From contig NZ_CP159837.1 of NCBI RefSeq assembly GCF_040564635.1, forward strand, positions 6,435,001-6,499,000: a stretch of DNA of 64,000 bases, written 5' to 3'. The stretch comes from Planktothricoides raciborskii GIHE-MW2. GTDB taxonomy: Bacteria > Cyanobacteriota > Cyanobacteriia > Cyanobacteriales > Laspinemataceae. Shown here piece by piece: positions 20,740 to 30,186 of this stretch (its first letter is position 1; each line of letters begins with the position of its first letter). A program made the position numbers and the translations under genes. The notes beneath the pieces are model-generated. The model made no database searches. It had not been told where the DNA came from and saw only the letters and a list, made by a program, of their open reading frames with translations.

Positions 20740-20890
20740 AAGCCCAAACGATACCTGGGACTACCCGGCCCGGAGTGGCGAAAAAAGTAAGAGCGAAAAA
20801 CCCATAACCTCTCCGGGCCTGGTAAAATCCCTAACTCGTTTCAAAACTCACTTCGGGGAGCCCAGGTGAGGGGCTTCCTCTTGGGCTTTT
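20740..20890 (+). ncRNA. Rod-like structured RNA, 6S RNA candidate
   Basis: Three helices nest in order. AAGCCCAA (20740-20747) pairs with TTGGGCTT (20881-20888). ACCTGGG (20753-20759) pairs with CCCAGGT (20861-20867). TACCCGGCCCGGAG (20762-20775) pairs with CTCCGGGCCTGGTA (20811-20824) with one mismatch. A mostly unpaired stretch (20825-20860) opposes a short 5' linker, the closing stem runs into TTTT, and a consensus promoter lies upstream. A closing stem, an internal bubble, an apical hairpin, ~150-195 nt and a U-tail together describe 6S RNA, which binds RNA polymerase by imitating an open promoter. The structure is seen directly; the 6S identity is inferred and could be wrong. Confidence 0.5.
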
Positions 20891-20894
20891 AATC

Positions 20895-21075
20895 GGAGAA
20901 ACCGGGTTTCTTTTCGGGATATCTGCATCTGTGGAATCCAAAAAAGAAACCCGGTTTCTTGCTTGGGAGAAAGAGAAAGCGATCGCTATTTGAAAATCAA
21001 ATAACTCCAGAAACCGGGGTTCTTTTCGGGATATCTGCATCTGTAGGATACCCAACAGAAACCCGGTTTCTGTTG
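20895..21075. repeat. Paired GAAACCGGGTTTC palindromes
   Basis: Two head-to-head modules follow one another. Each has AGAAACCGG(G)GTTTCT-type palindromes about 45 bp apart around the shared spacer TTTTCGGGATATCTGCATCT (20897-20959 and 21009-21075). The family recurs at 20352, 20407, 27932, 27982, 38933, 47556, 47573, 50111, 50128, 54150 and 54195. The last palindrome lies just past the arsA-like stop and could act as its terminator. Confidence 0.85.
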
Positions 21076-21093
21076 GGTTTATTAGCCCTCTAG

Positions 21094-22281
21094 TTAAACT
21101 TTCGTGGGTTGAGCAAAGCGGATTTTCAGATAATCATCATCCATTTTTGCCCCGGCAGGTTGCAAAGCTGCTAACGCTTGGGGCAATACCAAATTACGTC
21201 GATGATTGCCAATGCGTACATTCAACTCATCCCCAGTTTTACTAAGCTGAATTTGGTCTTTAGCAATTCCCGGTAAATACAATTCCAAACTGTATTGATT
21301 ATTTTCTTGTACCATCCGCACCGTGTTTTCTTTATAGTAAACCTGAGCGGGGTCTTCATCGGCGTACAAGGTTTCTTTCAATCGGTCTAAAGCTTCTAAC
21401 CCACACATTTCCTCCGAATACAACGGCACTTCTTTGACCGGCAACGGACGGAAATTCTCATGGATTTCTTGCTTATACTGATCTTGGTTTTCTTTCCAGC
21501 GTTGGAAAAATGGATCGGTGACGGAATTCGGAATAATTCGATTCGCGATTACCAAGTCCGTTGAGACATTGTATAAGCTCAAATAGGCATGAGCTCGCAA
21601 AGATTCTTTAATCACCATCTTTTCTGGGTTGGTGACTAAACGGACTGAGGTTTGCGTATTGTCGGTTAAAACTTTTTCTAACGCTTCAATTTGCTCATAG
21701 AATTCATAAGGTGCATCCATCACCTCATTGGTTGGCAAGGAAAAACCGGCAATGGGTTTAAAAATTGGTTCGACTAATGGTCGGAGGGCGGCGGAGATGC
21801 CCTGGAATGGCTTGTAGAACTTCCGCATATACCAACCCCCTACCTCCGGTAAACTTAATAACCGCAGGGCGGTTCCGGTGGGCGCCGAGTCAATAATCAA
21901 TACATCATAAGTGCCTTCATCATAGTGGCGCTTCATCCGCACTAAGCCAAAAATCTCATCCATCCCTGGCAAAATCGCCAATTCTTCGGCTTCAATGCCA
22001 TCTAAACCTCGCGCTTGTAACACTTCGGTAATATAGCGTTTGACTGCACCCCAGTTGCTTTCTAGTTCAATTAATGCATCTAGTTCAGCCCCCCAAAGGT
22101 TTGGTCGCACGAGTCTGGGGTCATGGCCGAGTTCCATGTCAAAGCTATCTGCCAAGGAGTGGGCAGGATCGGTGCTGAGTACCAGAGTCTTATAGCCCAA
22201 TTCCGCACAACGTAAGCCTGTGGCTGCGGCAACGGAGGTCTTGCCTACTCCACCTTTTCCGGTCATCAGGATTAAGCGCAT
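21094..22281 (-). CDS. ArsA/Get3-type ATPase with C-terminal HSP20-like domain
   Basis: A 395-residue protein. [18 protein letters not shown] is the deviant Walker A of the ArsA/Get3 family, [12 protein letters not shown] is switch I-like, and [18 protein letters not shown] is the Walker B/switch II region. After the ATPase (to ~300) the C-terminal ~80 residues ([20 protein letters not shown]...[15 protein letters not shown]) form an alpha-crystallin/HSP20-like sandwich, as in the cyanobacterial and plastid subgroup. There are no paired metal-binding cysteines for arsenite and no ars genes nearby. A role in protein targeting or chaperone-like handling is therefore more likely than arsenite export. 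ATG 22281 is chosen over a TTG six codons upstream, as it directly starts the strand before the P-loop. Confidence 0.9.
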   Translation of the reverse strand: MRLILMTGKGGVGKTSVAAATGLRCAELGYKTLVLSTDPAHSLADSFDMELGHDPRLVRPNLWGAELDALIELESNWGAVKRYITEVLQARGLDGIEAEELAILPGMDEIFGLVRMKRHYDEGTYDVLIIDSAPTGTALRLLSLPEVGGWYMRKFYKPFQGISAALRPLVEPIFKPIAGFSLPTNEVMDAPYEFYEQIEALEKVLTDNTQTSVRLVTNPEKMVIKESLRAHAYLSLYNVSTDLVIANRIIPNSVTDPFFQRWKENQDQYKQEIHENFRPLPVKEVPLYSEEMCGLEALDRLKETLYADEDPAQVYYKENTVRMVQENNQYSLELYLPGIAKDQIQLSKTGDELNVRIGNHRRNLVLPQALAALQPAGAKMDDDYLKIRFAQPTKV

Positions 22282-22329
22282 TGATGATTTCTTCCCCAAC
22301 CTGAGAAATGTTTACATTACTTTACTTTA

Positions 22330-22725
22330 TTAGTTTAGCGGTTTTTTACTGGCAATGAAGTGTTGTTTGAGGACATCGAGGCGAGAAATGTCCCAGTAGT
22401 CGATGTGTGAACTGATTAATCCTTCTGGGTTGAGCTTTAATTCACTCCAGCCGGGGATGGATATTCTGGGTTGCCACGGTAAAGGGGTTGTCCAATTTAA
22501 TGTCCAGCGAGTTTTGATGGTGTTTTCCTGTTGGGAAATTTCATGTAATTCTAGTTGAATTTCTTTAAACCAGGTACGAATAAATCCGATCATTTGCCGG
22601 TAGCGCTCTATGCCGAGAAATTGATTCATTGGGTCTTTGAAGTAAACATTTTCGGCATAAATGCTATAAGTTTGGTCAGCGGGAAATTTTTGATAATCTT
22701 GTTTGAGTATTTCTATAATTTTCAT
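22330..22725 (-). CDS. DUF2358 (SnoaL-like) protein
   Basis: A 131-residue protein. The pattern MKIIEILKQDYQKFPADQTYSIYAENVYFKDPMNQFLGIERYRQMI, then a Trp-rich second half (TRWTLNWTTPLPWQPRISIPGWSELKLN) and HIDYWDIS matches DUF2358. This is an NTF2/SnoaL-like family found in cyanobacteria and chloroplasts with no known activity. It lies 48 bp upstream of the ArsA-type ATPase on the same strand and may be co-transcribed with it. Confidence 0.8.
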   Translation of the reverse strand: MKIIEILKQDYQKFPADQTYSIYAENVYFKDPMNQFLGIERYRQMIGFIRTWFKEIQLELHEISQQENTIKTRWTLNWTTPLPWQPRISIPGWSELKLNPEGLISSHIDYWDISRLDVLKQHFIASKKPLN

Positions 22726-22819
22726 GGTTTTTTATTCAAAAAAATTTTTTTTGCCAGCTTTTAACTGACAAATTAACCATTCAATTTAGGGCTAATATTG
22801 AATGGTTAATAGCCAGATT

Positions 22820-23386
22820 TTAAGGTTCTATTTCCGGCCAAAGCCGTTCGAGTTGATAACGCCATGCGGCTAAGGTTGCTTCTCGTGCTGCTGCCCCTTG
22901 GTCCATCTCGCCCATGAGTCCTTCTTGATAAAATCTTTCTAAGGTTTGTAGGGTGGTTGCTAAGGTTTGTTTTTGCATTTTTGCGGCTTTAATAATTTGC
23001 CGAATCTGAGTTTCTATTAGCTGCTGAAAACAGTCAGATAGTCCGCGATCGCCCATACTAACTAGCCGTTGAATCGCTGTGGAAAAATCTGGAACAGTTA
23101 AACTGTCTAAAGGATGCTGAAATACCCCCCAGAGGATATTCTGATGCAAGGCATAGCGAGTTTCCAGAGTCAGATCGAAGTTATCAATCATTAGTTGTTC
23201 TAAGAAGTCTTGGGCTTCGGAAAACGGGGCTATAGGAATTAATACTCTTAGCCATGAGTGGTCTTCAGATAATAATACTAATAATCTGAAATTATCTGTT
23301 TCAATTTGCCATGAATCAGGCGGGCTAATTTGAAGATTTGAGCTAAAGAGTTGTTGTAGGGTTTCGGTAATTTGTTCTGGTTTCAT
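22820..23386 (-). CDS. Conserved hypothetical protein (possible CesT-like fold)
   Basis: A 188-residue soluble protein of unknown function. The first half alternates short strands and helices (DSWQIETDNFRLLVLLSEDHSWLRVLIPIAPFSEAQDFLEQLMIDNFDLTLETRYALHQNILWGVF), which resembles the CesT/YbjN-like chaperone fold. The second half is helical and charged. Codon use is normal, the start ATG 23386 is clean, and the gene sits in a same-strand run with the DUF2358 and ArsA-type genes. The fold suggestion is a guess from the strand pattern only. Confidence 0.6.
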   Translation of the reverse strand: MKPEQITETLQQLFSSNLQISPPDSWQIETDNFRLLVLLSEDHSWLRVLIPIAPFSEAQDFLEQLMIDNFDLTLETRYALHQNILWGVFQHPLDSLTVPDFSTAIQRLVSMGDRGLSDCFQQLIETQIRQIIKAAKMQKQTLATTLQTLERFYQEGLMGEMDQGAAAREATLAAWRYQLERLWPEIEP

Positions 23387-23426
23387 GCGGTTATTTTATT
23401 GGGAGTCTTGATAGTCGATTATAGTG

Positions 23427-23515
23427 GCGATCGCGATCGCGATCGCGATCGCCTATATTCTATATTCTATATTCTCTATTCTCTTCTCTATTGGGATTCT
23501 ATATTGGGGGTCTTT
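23427..23515. repeat. Overlapping HIP1 run followed by TATATTC microsatellite
   Basis: GCGATC repeated four times plus GC (23427-23452) gives four overlapping HIP1 octamers. It is followed directly by TATATTC-type tandem units to about 23510. No gene overlaps this stretch. Confidence 0.9.
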
Positions 23516-23559
23516 GGCGTCTTTGAGGAGTATGGAATTCCTTGAAGGAATAGCAAATA

Positions 23560-23590
23560 AAAAGCCCCCGGCCAAATCGGGGGCAGTCGT
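23560..23590 (-). terminator. Rho-independent terminator of the DUF4912 gene
   Basis: On the minus strand, GCCCCCG-ATTTGGC-CGGGGGC (23584-23564) is followed by TTTTTATTT. It lies about 40 bp after the stop codon of the DUF4912 gene and is the clearest intrinsic terminator in the window. Confidence 0.88.
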
Positions 23591-23626
23591 TATGAGTTCA
23601 TGGGGAACTCAACACGCAGAGCAAGA

Positions 23627-24871
23627 TTAAGCGAGCCATTCTTCAACGGCTTCTTCTTTGGTGTTGGTGTGCCGTGAAGGAGTTTCACGGGTGAACTTCA
23701 TGTGGATCGAGCGGTTTTGCTCGCCATCGGCTGCCACTGCCATGATGGGATAGTCAATCAAGCCATCTTGGAAGGACATCTGGAAGCGGAAGGTGCCGTC
23801 AGAGTTCAACTTAATCGGACGACCGCCGATGGTCACGGTGGCATCGGGTTCGGTAGCCCCGTAAACAATCAGTTCGGCGTCAGCAATCAGCCAGAACTTG
23901 CGAGGACGGATTGGCGGCATAGAAGCGGAGAAGCCCACACCAGACATCCCGACACCAGACATGGTTAGACCAGACATGGTGGGAACTGCCCACATCCCAA
24001 CTCCAGAGGGGAAGACGTAGGAACTGACGGTTTCGATGGAGGGGATGGAACCGGGGACGTGAGAGCCGGGGACGTGCTGCATGGAACCAAACAGAGAACC
24101 TGCGACCCGCTGGGCTTCCACCCCTTGAGCCATGTCGAAGATTTGGTCGTAGATGGGGTTCTCGGCGTAGACCTTCTTGCTGGGGGGAACCAGAGTAAAT
24201 AAGGTCTTGCTCCGCAGGTCTTCTTCCCAGTCTACGGTGATGAAGTGGTCTTCAATCCAGTCAGAAGGATAGACAGGAGGAATATGAACTTCAGCCGAAC
24301 GAGCCAGAATCAGCCAGCGACCATCGGCGCAACGATAGCCAATGTCAATCACATAGTCGCGATCGCTTACGGGAATTGGCATATACCATTCGCGAGCCAA
24401 TTCATCACAGGGATATTCCTGAATGCTGTGAGGGCTTTCGTATTCCAGGTTCACATCAGTGACATCGTAGATGCGGAGAGCCAGTTGTTGACCCCCTTTG
24501 CGGCGCATTTCTTGTTTATGCTCGTTGGTGACATCCCAGTAAGCATAAGCCCATTGGGGGTCACGGGGCATTAACACAATCCGGCTTTCACCATAGCCAC
24601 CGGGCAGATCGCTGAGTTCTTCATCCACAGAAGCAAGAGTGCCACCAGTGCGATCGTCTTGACCTAATTCAAATTTTGCTGCTTCCACTTCTTCTTGCGC
24701 CTCCAATTGCGTATATGGATTTTGAGAAACTTTCGTTTTTTGTTTGTCTTGAATTGCTGACAGCAGTTGCGCTTTCCGCATCCGGCTGTAGCGAGAGATG
24801 CCTAATGCACTAGCAACTTTACGCAGTTGCCGCAATGTCATCTCTTCGAGCGGTGGGCGTTCTTTTGCCAT
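23627..24871 (-). CDS. DUF4912 protein with N-terminal Rho-N/SAP-like helix pair
   Basis: A 414-residue protein. Residues 1-45 (LEEMTLRQLRKVASALGISRYSRMRKAQLLSAI) form a Rho-N/SAP-like helix-extended-helix module that often binds nucleic acid. Residues ~80-230 are the DUF4912 domain (RIVLMPRDPQWAYAYWDV..., LRIYDVTD..., REWYMPIPVSDRDYVIDIGY...). A Met/Gly/Ser-rich linker with GVGMSGVG repeats leads to a second small beta domain (LIVYGATEPDATVTIGGRP...FRFQMSFQDGLIDY). The protein is abundant across cyanobacteria; its function is unknown. It has its own terminator downstream and a long (1 kb) upstream region. Confidence 0.87.
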   Translation of the reverse strand: MAKERPPLEEMTLRQLRKVASALGISRYSRMRKAQLLSAIQDKQKTKVSQNPYTQLEAQEEVEAAKFELGQDDRTGGTLASVDEELSDLPGGYGESRIVLMPRDPQWAYAYWDVTNEHKQEMRRKGGQQLALRIYDVTDVNLEYESPHSIQEYPCDELAREWYMPIPVSDRDYVIDIGYRCADGRWLILARSAEVHIPPVYPSDWIEDHFITVDWEEDLRSKTLFTLVPPSKKVYAENPIYDQIFDMAQGVEAQRVAGSLFGSMQHVPGSHVPGSIPSIETVSSYVFPSGVGMWAVPTMSGLTMSGVGMSGVGFSASMPPIRPRKFWLIADAELIVYGATEPDATVTIGGRPIKLNSDGTFRFQMSFQDGLIDYPIMAVAADGEQNRSIHMKFTRETPSRHTNTKEEAVEEWLA

Positions 24872-25921
24872 TAATCTGGCCTCCGATAACTTTGATGGCT
24901 ATTTGGTTGCGACTGGTTTGAACACCAAGTCAGTGCATATGAAATTGGTGCGATCGCGGCAACCCATAAAAGCCTACCTTGATCCGATCACGATCCCGTA
25001 TATTTCCTAGGGGTTTTAGTAATCAACAATTCGGTGTAATGATCGACATAGAGATTGACGATATTTGACGATTTTGTCCTAATTACTAATCCATTGATTC
25101 TTAAAGAGCGATCGCATGAACTCCTGTTTTCTCATCACAGAAAATTGGTGGGAATGCAGGTAGCAATTATTTGCCTAAGCTGAAAAAATCTTTTTACCTG
25201 CAAAGGGAGCTTATCTAATTTTTTCACCATCTAATCACTTAACCCGATCAATTCCTTTCTCACCACCTGCATTCTTATCACCTCCATTTATAAAACTTAT
25301 GGGAAATTTTATCGATTCACATTTTGTTACATTCAATACACTCTTTCTTTGGGATCATCGGGATCGCTTTACTAAGTAAATATTGCAAAAAATTTTCTAT
25401 TCGATCAAGGGGGTGACAAGTTCATTCCAAGTAGATTTACGGATTCATAGGCAGATCGGGGATCATTTGGTTAATTTTTCTTGACATAAAGCCCGTCAAG
25501 CACGGTTCTAGAAGGCCAAAATGTCATATTTTCATAACAAATTAAGCCATAGTATCCTAAACAACAGACATTTGAGGGATCTACCTGGGCAAAAGCCGAT
25601 GAAATGAGGTCGTGAAATTAGGCAGGAAAAAATGGCGATCGCCCCTAGCCGCCAGAAAACTCCGGCCGGCGTCGCCAACAAACTCCCTCAAAATAATCCA
25701 GATACCCGCTTTGGCATCAAATAAACACCAAGTACGAACCCGCGCATTCGGATATTAAATTTGGGGGTTAACACTTGTTAAATTATTGCCCGAAGGCGAA
25801 AGCCCCTACATCAAGGCTGAATCTCAGAAATCATTTCAGCATCGCCATGAAAGTCCTGTTAAAACTAATCGAAAAATCCTATAAACAGACAAAAAACCAG
25901 GCAATGCTTAAGAAATCTTCT
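24872..25921. other. 1-kb intergenic region, one possible small ORF
   Basis: I see no repeat family, tRNA or clear riboswitch here. A 30-codon ORF (25632-25724) is listed separately. The region contains G/C-rich blocks at 25640-25690 and 25790-25830 and probably the promoter of the DUF4912 gene near 24900-25020. The downstream 190 bp, next to the zipN stop, show no clear terminator. Confidence 0.5.
25632..25724 (+). CDS. Possible 30-residue small protein
   Basis: A short frame starting MAIAPSRQKTPAGVANKL and ending in RFGIK. It has AGGAAA upstream of the ATG, a normal base composition and a HIP1 site at its start. It is basic and proline-rich with no membrane segment. I do not recognise it and cannot exclude chance. 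Confidence 0.25.
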   Translation: MAIAPSRQKTPAGVANKLPQNNPDTRFGIK

Positions 25922-28438
25922 CTATTGTAAAATCTCCCAATTACGCAGTCGCCATTGACCATTATTTTTATCGCGAACTAATTCATACCGAACCCGCAAC
26001 TGTTCATTTCCATCTCTAACAAACTGACCGCCTTCATATAATTTACCCACTTCAGTCACATCTACTTCCACCGTAGCTTGATTCGGATCGGTTTTATTCA
26101 CTTCAATTTGTCTAACATTAAGCTGATGCTGCTGATACTCCCAGTACCAATTTTGCTGTTTGGCCAACTGGGCTGTTTCTCGCCAACTAGACAAAGCCGG
26201 ATCGAGCAAAATCGTATTGAGTTGCTCAAATTGATGCTGTGGACCGAGGGCTTGTGATTTCAGGGCAAACCATTGCTGAATCACCTGAGTCGCCTGTTGC
26301 TGATTTAACTCCGTATTGCCTGACGGGGCGGCAGATTTTTGGGGATCGGGAATCGGGATGACTGCCGATTTGTCGGCCAAGTTAACATCACTTAAGTAAA
26401 TCTGGAGTTGTTCCCCTTTGAGGGTTGGACCAGAGAAAAAGATCGCTCTGAGCAAACTCCAAAACAGCCAAATTCCCACCAGACCTACAGCCCCGACTAA
26501 AACCAGCCGTTCAACCTTCAGCCCTTTAATCATCAGGGCTTCGGAGCTTTTTTTCGAGGATTTGGCGGCACTGCGAGGTGAAGTCCCACTACTCTGGGGG
26601 GGATAAGGGGGGGTTCCTACCCGGGCTGCTATGGGCAAACGAGACTTATCTTCGGATCTGGTCTCCCCAGACACCGAGTTGCTTCTAAAGGTATCGGCGG
26701 ACGCAACCCGGTTTCTGATGTTGCCAGTAGTTTCCAGCGGTCTAGAAATTGGCCGACTACTTCTGTCAGCGGGTAAGCTTGGGGAAGGGGTGGAAACCGG
26801 AACCTTTGAAGGGCTCGGATTTCTAATCGCACTCGGCAAGGGACTAGAGATTGTGGTAGGGGTTGTGCCGCCAGAAGTTACAGACCCCCGAGGACTCTGA
26901 CTACTTGACCCGGCAATAATTCCGTTACTCGGAGACTGCCCCGATGTAGCATTAGTAGCATTAGATTCTGCCATCCGTTCGCTTAGAGATGGCATGGTCA
27001 AAGTCGGTTCCCGATAAGCTGCGGGTTGGGGCAATCCTACAGTAATCGGAGATTTTGGCGGTGGCACAACCATCCATTGATTGGCCTCATCCACTGAAGA
27101 CTCCGGCAAGGATTCCAAATAGGCTTGACAGTTGGGATCGGCAAAATAATCCTTTAAAGAGACTTGAGCTTGGAGCAAATCTCTAAAATAAGGAAAAACT
27201 TCTGATTGCAGCCAGCGTTCGCCATACAAACATAATCCGGGCAGTAAATCGGGAGAATCTTTAGAATTTTCTCTAATAAACTCCAGCACATCATGTTCTT
27301 GGGTCAGATCCAACGCATGAGACGCTTGCTCGGTCTGACCGAGTAATAAAGCACAGACTGCTTGTTCTAAGTGAACATCTTGCCTGCGGGCTAAATGAGT
27401 CAACATTAAACTAGCACGGCGAATCAGTGCCGGTTGTCTGTTGGCAAAGCCACGGGCTATTAATGCATAGACCGCTAGATAGGTGGCGACCGCCGAGGGA
27501 CGACGGGCTTCGGCTTCAAATAATTCTTGTTGTTCGCCTGCGGTTAAGTGGCTGCGGAGTTGTTGGATAAACCGGAGAAAGTCATCGACATTTAAACCGG
27601 AACGGTCATCGCCGCTGCCATCAATTCCTTGGCGTTCTTCTAACATATCGCGCAGGAGTTCCAAGCCATGCCGACGTTCTTTTACTTTTGACTCAGGCAG
27701 GGCTAATAATTCTAAGATGCGATAAGGCCGCAGTTTATACAGGTCTGCTTGAATTTCTCCCCGGACGCTGGGAAATAATTCTTCACGCAAGAGTAATTCT
27801 TGGCCAGTTTCTAAAGATGTGGCGGCTTTTTGATATTGCCCTTGTTGCCATTGTTCTCTTCCCAGTTCTAAACAAGCTAGGGCTAAAGTCAGCACAATAT
27901 CGGGGACAACTAGCTGAGGATCGCCAAATTTAGAAACCGGGTTTCTATGAGAAATGTCTGTTGCCCCACCGGCTTCTACATAGAAACCCGGTTTCTGGCT
28001 AATGTTATTGGCATTATTTGCACCTAGATGGGGCAGACCTAGTTTGAGTACAAGCTCATATTCTCCTAATTCCTGGAGAATCAGCAAGGCACCTACGAGT
28101 TGTTGTGGTTCTATTCCAATACTCGGAGTATGAGGATCAAAGTCAGCGCTTCCCGGTTGAGTCCGATTGATCGATGGCTTGGCTTCCAATTGCTTGCCGG
28201 ATTCCATCTCATTGTATGTTTTAGCTAGGAAGCTGGCATCATAAATTTGGCGTTCTTCAGGATCGCTCAGAATAGCATAAGCTTCGTCTATGAGTTGTTT
28301 GCGTAAATCAATGGCAATATCAGAATATTCTCGACGCGGATATTGTCGGCTGCGATCGCGATGGGCTTGTTGTAATTGTTCAGCGGTTGCTTGGATCGGT
28401 AAACCGAGAATGCGGTAATAATCAAGTGGAACTAGCAC
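25922..28438 (-). CDS. zipN: Cell-division protein ZipN/Ftn2 (ARC6 homologue)
   Basis: An 838-residue protein. The N-terminus is a divergent J-domain (LDYYRILGLPIQATAEQLQQAHRDR...YPRREYSDIAIDLRKQLIDEAYAILSDPEERQIYD) lacking the HPD motif, as in ARC6/Ftn2. A helical region to ~450 follows, then a Ser/Pro-rich linker, one membrane helix (LVLVGAVGLVGIWLFWSLL, ~675-695) and a C-terminal IMS/DUF4101 domain (QQATQVIQQWFALKSQALG... to the end). ZipN tethers FtsZ to the membrane at the divisome. The start is GTG 28438 after an AGGGGGA site. Two AGAAACC(C/G)GGTTTCT palindromes sit inside the coding region (27932-27996), adding about 22 residues near residues 148-169. Confidence 0.92.
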   Translation of the reverse strand: MLVPLDYYRILGLPIQATAEQLQQAHRDRSRQYPRREYSDIAIDLRKQLIDEAYAILSDPEERQIYDASFLAKTYNEMESGKQLEAKPSINRTQPGSADFDPHTPSIGIEPQQLVGALLILQELGEYELVLKLGLPHLGANNANNISQKPGFYVEAGGATDISHRNPVSKFGDPQLVVPDIVLTLALACLELGREQWQQGQYQKAATSLETGQELLLREELFPSVRGEIQADLYKLRPYRILELLALPESKVKERRHGLELLRDMLEERQGIDGSGDDRSGLNVDDFLRFIQQLRSHLTAGEQQELFEAEARRPSAVATYLAVYALIARGFANRQPALIRRASLMLTHLARRQDVHLEQAVCALLLGQTEQASHALDLTQEHDVLEFIRENSKDSPDLLPGLCLYGERWLQSEVFPYFRDLLQAQVSLKDYFADPNCQAYLESLPESSVDEANQWMVVPPPKSPITVGLPQPAAYREPTLTMPSLSERMAESNATNATSGQSPSNGIIAGSSSQSPRGSVTSGGTTPTTISSPLPSAIRNPSPSKVPVSTPSPSLPADRSSRPISRPLETTGNIRNRVASADTFRSNSVSGETRSEDKSRLPIAARVGTPPYPPQSSGTSPRSAAKSSKKSSEALMIKGLKVERLVLVGAVGLVGIWLFWSLLRAIFFSGPTLKGEQLQIYLSDVNLADKSAVIPIPDPQKSAAPSGNTELNQQQATQVIQQWFALKSQALGPQHQFEQLNTILLDPALSSWRETAQLAKQQNWYWEYQQHQLNVRQIEVNKTDPNQATVEVDVTEVGKLYEGGQFVRDGNEQLRVRYELVRDKNNGQWRLRNWEILQ
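27932..27996. repeat. In-frame GAAACCGGGTTTC palindrome pair inside zipN
   Basis: AGAAACCGGGTTTCT (27932-27946) and AGAAACCCGGTTTCT (27982-27996) are arranged as in the intergenic modules of the same family, but here they are translated (NISQKPGFYVEAGG...SHRNPVSKF). The reading frame is kept. Confidence 0.92.
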
Positions 28439-28778
28439 TATTAATCCCCCTGCTCACGAGTAACATCTAGTTAGCTTATAGTTAGCTGTTTTTGGCTTCT
28501 GACCGAACGCACCGTTATCGTGCGATAATTATACGCTCTAGCTTCATAGCTAAAAGTGTACACGCATTCATTAATCGTAGCGACTCGCCACTTAGGATCG
28601 GTGAACGCCTTCTCGCTCGTAGAGAAGAGAGGAGAGAGGATGCATGGCTAACCGTTGACCGTTGACCGTCAACCATAAATCGTCATCCGATCGGATCTGT
28701 TGCCAAGGTAGTGGCGATCGAGGATGATAAGTTGAAAAAACCTGTCTAAATTTTATTTGCGATCGGTAGGAGAATTAA
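28439..28778. other. Divergent promoter region between zipN and pdhA
   Basis: 340 bp with divergent flanking genes, so both promoters should lie here. It includes a GAGAGGAGAGAGGATGCAT stretch (28630) related to the low-complexity tract at 29870-30000, and several HIP1 half sites. I see no operator. Confidence 0.5.
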
Positions 28779-29813
28779 ATGTTTCAGGAGCGAACTGCAC
28801 CAGTTTATCAGGCCAGCGCAACAGAAGTCACTAAAGAAGAAGGATTGATGTTGTATGAAGATATGGTCTTGGGGCGGTTGTTTGAGGATAAATGCGCCGA
28901 AATGTATTATCGGGGCAAGATGTTTGGCTTTGTTCACCTCTACAATGGCCAAGAAGCCGTGTCTACTGGGGTTATTCGGGCGATGCGGCGAGATGAAGAT
29001 TATGTGTCGAGTACCTATCGCGATCACGTTCATGCTTTGAGTGCGGGTGTTCCAGCCCGGGAAGTGATGGCGGAGTTGTTTGGCAAGGCGACGGGTTGCT
29101 CTAAAGGTCGTGGGGGTTCGATGCACTTGTTTTCCGCAGAACACCGGCTTCTGGGGGGTTATGCGTTTGTGGCGGAAGGTATTCCCGTGGCAATGGGGGC
29201 GGCTTTTCGCAGCAAATATTGCCGAGAAACTATGAGTGATGAGAATGCGGATCAAGTGACCGCTTGCTTTTTTGGCGATGGGGCTGCCAATAATGGCCAG
29301 TTTTTTGAATGTTTGAATATGTCGGTGTTGTGGAAACTGCCGATTCTTTATGTGGTGGAAAATAATAAGTGGGCGATCGGGATGTCCCACGAACGCGCTA
29401 CCTCTGTGCCAGAAATTTATAAGAAAGCCAGCGCTTTTGGGATGCATGGTGTTGAGGTGGATGGGATGGATGTGCTGGCAGTGCGGGCTGCGGCTAAGGA
29501 GGCGATCGCCCGTGCTCGTGCCGGAGAAGGTCCAACCCTGATTGAAGCCCTGACTTATCGTTTCCGAGGTCACTCTTTGGCTGACCCCGATGAAATGCGG
29601 TCGAAAGAAGAAAAAGAATTTTGGCACGCCCGCGATCCAATTAAGCGATTGGCAGACCATCTGATTACTTATGGTTTGGCTTCTGAGGAAGAGTTGAAGG
29701 CGATCGATCAAAGAATTCAAGGGGTGATCGATGATTCCCTGGAATTTGCCACCACCAGTCCCGAACCAGATGCCAGTGAACTGTATCGCTTTATTTTTGC
29801 GGAAGATGTATAG
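28779..29813 (+). CDS. pdhA: Pyruvate dehydrogenase E1 component, alpha subunit
   Basis: A 344-residue protein; ATG 28779 follows GGTAGGAGA. It carries the thiamine-diphosphate motif with GDG at 166-168 and NN at 171-172 ([14 protein letters not shown]), the GRGGSMHLF substrate loop, YRDHVHAL, and the regulatory-loop region [15 protein letters not shown]. With PdhB it decarboxylates pyruvate and passes the acetyl group to the E2 lipoyl domain, feeding acetyl-CoA to fatty acid synthesis. The length and motifs are typical of the cyanobacterial/plastid type. It stands alone, as is usual in cyanobacteria. Confidence 0.97.
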   Translation: MFQERTAPVYQASATEVTKEEGLMLYEDMVLGRLFEDKCAEMYYRGKMFGFVHLYNGQEAVSTGVIRAMRRDEDYVSSTYRDHVHALSAGVPAREVMAELFGKATGCSKGRGGSMHLFSAEHRLLGGYAFVAEGIPVAMGAAFRSKYCRETMSDENADQVTACFFGDGAANNGQFFECLNMSVLWKLPILYVVENNKWAIGMSHERATSVPEIYKKASAFGMHGVEVDGMDVLAVRAAAKEAIARARAGEGPTLIEALTYRFRGHSLADPDEMRSKEEKEFWHARDPIKRLADHLITYGLASEEELKAIDQRIQGVIDDSLEFATTSPEPDASELYRFIFAEDV

Positions 29814-30186
29814 AGCGTAGTTCTTTTTGGGGAGCGGGGGAAAGTGAAAAGTCGTAGGGGCGAATGGCCAAGAGAGAAAAGAGAGGAGAGAAAAGAGAGG
29901 AGAGAATATCTTTCCTATGCATCCTCTTTCCTATGCATCCTCTTTCCTATGCATCCTCTTTCCTCTTTCCTATGCATCCTCTTTCCTATGCATCCTCCCT
30001 TTCACTATTCACTATTCACTCTCCCCTCTGCCCCTCCGCTCCTCTGCCCCCTATCACCCCTGCCCCCTCCGGGGGAGCGATCGAAAATACCATCTAATTT
30101 CTATGCGTTTACCATAGTTCTGAGCCAATCTAGTTGGTAAGGTTGAAGCATCAAGCTAAAAGATTATTTAGATTATCGAGATACTT
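29814..30186. other. Low-complexity spacer with 16-bp tandem repeats
   Basis: A purine tract (GAGAGGAGAGAAAAG, 29870-29907) is followed by five copies of the core CTATGCATCCT in CTTTCCTATGCATCCT units (29909-29998) and a C/T-rich tract to 30070. Several short open frames run through it in repeats of MHPLSYASSF; these are artefacts of the repeat. The VWA operon promoter should lie at 30090-30180. Confidence 0.8.

Noticed and set aside
28746-29720. A 324-residue open frame on the minus strand over pdhA
   Set aside because: pdhA on the plus strand has all family motifs; the antisense frame has biased, meaningless composition (His/Phe/Arg rich).
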